Source: Chryseobacterium sp. OSA05B (GTDB lineage Bacteria > Bacteroidota > Bacteroidia > Flavobacteriales > Weeksellaceae). Taken from it: 64,000 nucleotides of DNA. The translations under genes and the position numbers were made by a program. The stretch spans positions 1,550,001 to 1,614,000 of the forward strand of contig NZ_JAHXYH010000001.1 of NCBI RefSeq assembly GCF_019970065.1. Direction: 5' to 3'. Of this stretch, positions 59,350 to 64,000 are shown piece after piece (position 1 is the stretch's first letter; each line of letters opens with the position of its first letter). Below the pieces are notes generated by a model. It was not told the origin of the DNA. It made no database searches and saw nothing but the letters and a program-made list of their open reading frames with translations.

Positions 59350-61179
59350 TTACTTCCGGATTCCGTAGGCTTCCAGTATTTTATTAAAGATCTCTGTATT
59401 TTCAAACATCCCGGTAAATTCCTGAGAATGGGGTCCGTAAGCAAATACACCGGATGGAATTGAGGTATGATCATTCGTACTGAAATTCCCGAAAACCCAG
59501 CCTTCTTTAAGACTTCCATCCAAAAGTGTCAAGCCTCCGGTTTCATGATCTCCTACAACGATCACCAGCGTTTCTTTATTTTCATCAGCAAACTTCATCG
59601 CTTTTCCTACTACATGATCAAAATCCAGCAATTCGGTTACCAGCTGCTCCAGATTATTACTGTGTCCGCCGCTATCTGTCTGGGAAGCTTCGACCATCAT
59701 AAAGAAACCTTTTTTGTTTTCCTTTAAATCATTTAACGTAAGGTCAAAAGCATCTGCCAGCCAGTTGCCTCTACCATTGCTCATTCTTTGTGAAGCCAAA
59801 GGATCAATCACCAGCGTACGATTATTTATTTTACCAACTGATTTCAGATCCTGATAAAAATCGATCTTAGCATCTTTTATCTTTTGCACATTCTCCCGGC
59901 TCAATCCGTTGGTAGGTCCTCCAATTAAAATTTTAGTTTTAGAATTGACAAAATCTTTCAGAATTGGTTCTGAGCTGTTTCTATTGTCTGAATGGGCATA
60001 GAAATCCGCCGGCGTGGCATCGGTAACATCTCCTGTAGAAATTAAGCCGGAAACCATTCCCTTAGCAGCAATAATATCGGGGATTTGCGCCAGAGCTTTC
60101 CCCTGATCATCTACTCCTACAAATGTATTTTTGGTTTTAATGCCGGTAGCAAATGCCGTGGATCCCGGTGCTGAATCTGTAATGTAAGCGTTCGAAGAAT
60201 TGGTTTTGGATAATCCGGTGGATTTCATATTGAAAACATTCAGCTTTCCTTTATTGGCCGTAAAAGCAGCATAGTATTGCGGAAGAGAAGTTCCGTCCGG
60301 AATCAGGAGAATAACGTTTTTAACTTTTTTATCGGTTTTATCTGTTTTATACGTTGGCTGATAGACCTCATACTCCTTTGTATTTTTATAAAAATTCTTT
60401 GGAATAGTATTGATGAACTTTTTAAGATCGGGAATATGATCCGTATTGATATAATCTACATTAAGATCCATCAGATTTACCCAGGCATTGGTAAAATCAG
60501 GGGCTCCGTAGAATCGGACAGGCTTTTGCTGAGCATGGGCCTTTGCTACAGATTGTCTGATCTTTTCTGTTTCCTCGTCCCTTGGAATTCCTTTTCCGTT
60601 CCATTGAACAAGATTCTGGAAGTCTGCACTGAACAGACCGATTCTTTTCAACTGATCATCGGTATAATTTGTATCAAGATTCCCGTCAAAAGAGAGATAA
60701 TTTGGATAGTTCTTAAAATCTCCCGGCTGTGGTCTTCCACCAGTGATTACAATTTTAATTCCCTGACAGCCGGTAATTTCAGGATATTTCTTCAAAACGC
60801 TCACCAAGGCACTGAGAGATGTTTTGTAATCCTGTTTGATATCGATAAGCAGTTGTAGCTTTTTATTACCATCAGAATAGACATTTCCTTTATTCAGTTT
60901 GATCTGTTTCGATATCGGATCAAGGTAAAGGTTTTCAAGTGTACGGTTTGGTAACAACTCTTTTTCTGTATGAGCAACCCATAATTTCCCTTTCACCAAA
61001 AAAACATCCGCTTCAACAGATCCAAATTTGGCGTTATAGGCCTGCCAGAAAGGAATCTCTTGCTGATAATCATTATGCGAATGGGCATTTCCTACGGTGT
61101 ACTTCAGATAATTTTGTGCCTGGTTTTGGGTAAACAAACCAAAAGCGAGTACTGCTGCTGTTTTTTTTGATAATTTCAT
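59350..61179 (-). CDS. Fused GDPD/PI-PLC-like and alkaline phosphatase protein
   Basis: 609 aa from the ATG at 61179; an upstream in-frame TTG lies inside the promoter box and is not used. Signal peptide about 1-21 (ends NQA). Residues about 25-270 look like a PI-PLC/glycerophosphodiester phosphodiesterase-like TIM barrel (NAHSHNDYQQEIPFWQA, GSVEADVFLVKGKLWVAHTE, LLIDIKQDY). From about 290 the alkaline phosphatase domain has LIPDGTSLPQ, ITDSAPGSTAFATG (nucleophile Ser), ASQTDSGGHSN and VVGDHETGG (metal ligands). The fusion could release phosphate from glycerophosphodiesters in two steps (inference). Predicted periplasmic or secreted; monocistronic. Confidence 0.88.
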   Translation of the reverse strand: MKLSKKTAAVLAFGLFTQNQAQNYLKYTVGNAHSHNDYQQEIPFWQAYNAKFGSVEADVFLVKGKLWVAHTEKELLPNRTLENLYLDPISKQIKLNKGNVYSDGNKKLQLLIDIKQDYKTSLSALVSVLKKYPEITGCQGIKIVITGGRPQPGDFKNYPNYLSFDGNLDTNYTDDQLKRIGLFSADFQNLVQWNGKGIPRDEETEKIRQSVAKAHAQQKPVRFYGAPDFTNAWVNLMDLNVDYINTDHIPDLKKFINTIPKNFYKNTKEYEVYQPTYKTDKTDKKVKNVILLIPDGTSLPQYYAAFTANKGKLNVFNMKSTGLSKTNSSNAYITDSAPGSTAFATGIKTKNTFVGVDDQGKALAQIPDIIAAKGMVSGLISTGDVTDATPADFYAHSDNRNSSEPILKDFVNSKTKILIGGPTNGLSRENVQKIKDAKIDFYQDLKSVGKINNRTLVIDPLASQRMSNGRGNWLADAFDLTLNDLKENKKGFFMMVEASQTDSGGHSNNLEQLVTELLDFDHVVGKAMKFADENKETLVIVVGDHETGGLTLLDGSLKEGWVFGNFSTNDHTSIPSGVFAYGPHSQEFTGMFENTEIFNKILEAYGIRK

Positions 61180-61191
61180 AATACGTTCGGG

Positions 61192-61199
61192 CAAAATTA
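61192..61199 (-). promoter_or_regulatory. Putative -7 box of the GDPD/phosphatase fusion gene
   Basis: TAATTTTG on the minus strand, 12 nt before the ATG at 61179. The TTG in it is in frame with the gene and could be mistaken for a start. Confidence 0.55.
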
Positions 61200-61452
61200 G
61201 TAAAGCTCTTGGGTCCGTTCCATTAAGGTTTTCTTATCTTTTTATTAACAAACGGATATCGTCATATTAACCGACAAAAGGCAAATACAACAATTTAATT
61301 TTCAGACATATCAATTTTAAACTAATAATTTAGTTTAAATAAACCTCAACTTTATTATCCTTATTTTAAGATTCAGATTCATATGGCGGGATAATATACA
61401 TCCTGAACCATTTTAAGCCATAAATAAATAACAGAGTTCACTTTTCTTTTTT

Positions 61453-61460
61453 TACATTTG
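61453..61460 (+). promoter_or_regulatory. Putative -7 box of the SDR gene
   Basis: TACATTTG lies 94 nt before the ATG at 61555, which would give a leader of about 90 nt. Confidence 0.4.
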
Positions 61461-61554
61461 CTGAAAATACGGTTACGCTGAGACAGTTGATAAAAAACGG
61501 TTCACCGGCATCCGGAACAAAAAGCAAAAAGTCTAAAAAATTATAAACAATTCA

Positions 61555-62343
61555 ATGACGATCATCATCACTGGAACCTCATCAGGAATAGGTTTTGTAC
61601 TGGCTGAATATTTTGGAAAGAAAGGGCATCAAGTATACGGTTTAAGCCGAAAACATACAGAAAGCCAATATTTCAGGTCTATCCCGACAGATGTGACCGA
61701 TAACAGTGCCGTTCAGAATGCTATCGCTGAAGTTTTAAAAACAGAATCAAGGATTGATGTCCTGATCAACAATGCCGGAATGGGAATGGTGGGAGCTGTA
61801 GAAGATTCTACCAAAGAAGATATTTTAAAACTTTTCAACCTGAATCTTGTAGGTTCTGTCCAGATGATGAGCGCCGTTCTTCCGAAAATGCGTGAAAACA
61901 AATTCGGAAAGATCATCAATATTTCGAGTATCGGAAGTGAAATGGGACTTCCGTTCCGCGGTTTTTATTCTGCCTCAAAATCTGCTCTGGATAAAGTAAC
62001 GGAAGCGATGAGGTATGAAGTCTATCCATGGAATATCGACGTTTGCTCGCTGCACCTTGGTGACATCAAAACGAATATTGCAGAGAACAGGGTAAGAACG
62101 GAAGTTTCTGCTCCTTATAAAAGTGTATTCAATAAAGTGTATGCTTTGATGAATTCCCACGTAGGCGACGGAACTGAACCTCTTGAGGTAGCTACCTACG
62201 TTGAAAATCTTCTGAATAAAAATAAATGGAAGGCCCATTATTATTTTGGTAAATTCGGGCAGAAGATCGGGGTTCCGTTGAAATGGATCCTTCCTCAGGG
62301 AACGTATGAAAATCTGATGAAGAAATATAATAAACTGGACTAA
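61555..62343 (+). CDS. Short-chain dehydrogenase/reductase
   Basis: 262 aa, classical SDR. NAD(P)-binding TGTSSGIG (residues 6-13), LINNAGMGMVG, NISS with the catalytic Ser, and YSASK with catalytic Tyr/Lys. A basic residue follows the first strand (LSRKH), which would favour NADPH (inference). Substrate not predictable. The C-terminal extension (FGQKIGVPLKWILPQGTYENL) is typical of SDRs acting on lipids or steroids in annotation, but that is weak evidence. Confidence 0.9.
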   Translation: MTIIITGTSSGIGFVLAEYFGKKGHQVYGLSRKHTESQYFRSIPTDVTDNSAVQNAIAEVLKTESRIDVLINNAGMGMVGAVEDSTKEDILKLFNLNLVGSVQMMSAVLPKMRENKFGKIINISSIGSEMGLPFRGFYSASKSALDKVTEAMRYEVYPWNIDVCSLHLGDIKTNIAENRVRTEVSAPYKSVFNKVYALMNSHVGDGTEPLEVATYVENLLNKNKWKAHYYFGKFGQKIGVPLKWILPQGTYENLMKKYNKLD

Positions 62344-62463
62344 ATTCAGTTATTTAAAAAAAATTATTTAATACTGGTTTGAACCATTAAGATCTATTAG
62401 AAGTTAAGAATGAGCTTGAATTAATTCTTACAATATCCATTAATGGTTTAGATAAATTGAGCA

Positions 62464-64000
62464 TTGAAGTTATTTCTAAAAATATTTTTTATCCTGTTCT
62501 GCGTTTTTGTACAAGCGCAGAAGAAACAGTATTGGCTCATCGACACGGAAACGAAGGTCAGAAAAAAAGTAAAAGATTCTGTTTCTGCAGTCAAATTTCT
62601 GGATTCTCTATCCCAGAGCAATTATTTCTTCACTAAACTGAAAGATGTCAAAGTGAAAGGTGACAGTACAGAAATTTTTTACGACAAAGGAAAAAACTTC
62701 AACGAAACCTATGTAGAAATTTCTGATTCTATTGCACAAAGGTTAAAGATCCAGAAAGTTTTTTTCACCAAAAATTTAGATTCAACAAAGAAAAGTATTA
62801 ACAAAAAGTACATTGATGACGGTTATTCTTTCAGCCGCCTGAAATCTAAATACAAAGGTCAGAAAAACGGTTATCCCATCATAGAACTTGACATCAACAA
62901 GAATGATAAGCGAACGATTAACGGTTTTGTCGTCAAAGGTTATGAGAGGGTTCCCAAAAGGTTTATGAAAAACCTGGAAAAAGAATTCAAAGGAAAAACC
63001 TACGATGACAAAAATCTTGTGGCCATCAGTAAAAATTTCCAGAATCATGCTTTTGTTACCCTTGAAAGACCTCCTCAAACTTTATTCACCAAAGATTCCA
63101 CAAGCATTTATCTGTTTATGGAAAAGAAAAAAACGAATACTTTCGATGGAGTGATCGGTTTCGGAAATGACAAAACGGAGAAATTCACCCTGAACGGAAC
63201 CCTGAACGTGAATTTCAGGAATATGTTCAACAGTTTTGAGACCGTGAATCTTTACTGGCAGAGAAACCCGGATAAAGGGCAGACGTTTGACCTTCAGACT
63301 GATATTCCGTATCTGTTTAAATCCAATGTGGGGATGAACCTGAAAGTTAATATTTTCAGACAGGATTCTACTTTTGCGAACGTCAAGTTCCTTCCGGCTT
63401 TCTACTATCACATCAACAACCGTAATAAAATCGGACTTCGTGGGACATTGGAAACATCGAGTATCATTGATGCCTTATATGTTCAGGGTAAAGATTACAA
63501 TAAAAAAGGACTCGGGATCTGGTTTGAAATGACAGAACCTACGGATATTGATCTTTTCCTGTACAAAACAAGAATCAATGCGGGATACGATTATCTGACA
63601 ACTACTTACTCCAAAGATAATATTAAGGCCAACCAGAACCAATTCTATTTCTTTGGAGAGCATAATTACCATATTTCCGGTAACCATTTCCTTAATATCA
63701 AAGGTGAAGGAGCGATGATGGATTCAAAGGTTGAGTTTTCTGCGAATGAATTGTACCGTTTCGGGGGCTGGAATTCTATGCGGGGTTTCAACGAGAAATC
63801 TCTCAGTGCTGACTTTTATTATTACGCAGGTTTAGAATATCGATATCTTATTGGGAACCAAGCCTTTTTTGACTTCTTCGGACAATACGGACAGCTCAAT
63901 AATAAATCTTTAAATGTAAAGCCTAAGCTCTACAGTGTCGGACTTGGATTTAACTTTTTTATACCGATCGGGCTGATGAGTTTCCAGCTTTCGAATGGTA
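62464..64000 (+). CDS. Omp85-superfamily (BamA/TamA-like) outer membrane protein, 3' truncated by window
   Basis: The frame is open from the TTG at 62464 to the window end (512 codons). TTG is the only plausible start, since an in-frame TGA lies 4 nt before it and the signal peptide begins LKLFLKIFFILFCVFVQAQ. A POTRA-like region follows (IDDGYSFSRLKSKYKGQKN, INGFVVKGYERVPKRFMKNL, FQNHAFVTLERPPQTLF). From about residue 220 the repeated amphipathic strands of a beta-barrel begin, including YRFGGWNSMRGFNEKSL, a hallmark of Omp85 barrels. Likely an assembly or transport factor for the outer membrane; substrate unknown. Confidence 0.82.
   Translation, partial: MKLFLKIFFILFCVFVQAQKKQYWLIDTETKVRKKVKDSVSAVKFLDSLSQSNYFFTKLKDVKVKGDSTEIFYDKGKNFNETYVEISDSIAQRLKIQKVFFTKNLDSTKKSINKKYIDDGYSFSRLKSKYKGQKNGYPIIELDINKNDKRTINGFVVKGYERVPKRFMKNLEKEFKGKTYDDKNLVAISKNFQNHAFVTLERPPQTLFTKDSTSIYLFMEKKKTNTFDGVIGFGNDKTEKFTLNGTLNVNFRNMFNSFETVNLYWQRNPDKGQTFDLQTDIPYLFKSNVGMNLKVNIFRQDSTFANVKFLPAFYYHINNRNKIGLRGTLETSSIIDALYVQGKDYNKKGLGIWFEMTEPTDIDLFLYKTRINAGYDYLTTTYSKDNIKANQNQFYFFGEHNYHISGNHFLNIKGEGAMMDSKVEFSANELYRFGGWNSMRGFNEKSLSADFYYYAGLEYRYLIGNQAFFDFFGQYGQLNNKSLNVKPKLYSVGLGFNFFIPIGLMSFQLSNG

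Larger units (their letters stand above)
61180..61554. other. 375-nt divergent gene-free region
   Basis: Holds the -7 boxes of the phosphatase fusion and of the SDR gene. The rest is AT-rich; no repeat, ORF or RNA gene is recognised. Confidence 0.6.

Noticed and set aside
60277..60858. 193-codon frame on the plus strand
   Set aside because: Lies wholly inside the minus-strand GDPD/alkaline phosphatase gene, which has intact catalytic motifs.

Overview
The window is about 64 kb of a low-GC chromosome from a member of the Bacteroidota, most likely a Chryseobacterium-like Flavobacteriia (inferred). The evidence is type IX secretion (T9SS) cargo with both type A and type B C-terminal sorting domains, TAnnTTTG promoter boxes, GIN/DUF2807, DUF4252, DUF3667 and DUF4407 families, a fused isobutyryl-CoA mutase, and a zinc-free L31. 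No phage, IS element, CRISPR array or tRNA/rRNA gene was recognised; the window looks like ordinary chromosome with several secretion-rich islands.

Layout. 1-3.9 kb: the 3' part of gltX, then accA, a secreted DUF6759-like protein and tsf. 4-16.8 kb: four tandem paralogous secreted proteins with an IgGFc-binding-like N-terminus and a T9SS type B C-terminus, each with its own promoter-like box. 17-20.8 kb: a CarboxypepD_reg-like protein, trmB and three more DUF6759-like proteins. 21-22.8 kb: rplM-rpsI-rpsB on the minus strand; tsf, the usual next gene, lies 18 kb away on the other strand. 23-34 kb: DUF3667 protein, small membrane protein, IcmF, PP-loop protein, PLP decarboxylase, serine hydrolase, a PadR unit with two related membrane proteins, and a 2H phosphoesterase. 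35-47 kb: M64 and M43 secreted metalloproteases, ruvC, a DUF4407 membrane protein with an AAA+/M41 protease, a secreted tail-collar protein with a small T9SS cargo, a KTSC protein and a second M43 protease. 47-54.8 kb: guaB, an ECF sigma/anti-sigma/DUF4252 operon, a GlmU-like protein and rpmE type B. 55-64 kb: lipoprotein-MazG-aroA, two secreted proteins, a GDPD/alkaline phosphatase fusion, an SDR and a truncated Omp85-like protein.

Themes. Much of the window encodes export-dependent surface or secreted proteins: eight T9SS cargo, several lipoproteins and an Omp85 barrel. Housekeeping genes (gltX, accA, tsf, rpsB/rpsI/rplM, ruvC, guaB, rpmE, aroA, trmB) sit between them as separate short units, usually closed by strong hairpin terminators.

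The most unusual signals are (1) degenerate tandem repeats with a 7-nt period, arranged as two inverted arms in several intergenic regions, each locus having its own heptamer; (2) a DUF4407 coiled-coil membrane protein next to a soluble Clp-like AAA+ ATPase fused to an FtsH-type M41 peptidase; (3) the apparent relocation and inversion of tsf between oppositely oriented DUF6759-like paralogs; and (4) three DnaA-box-like 9-mers at exact 12-nt spacing in a convergent intergenic region.
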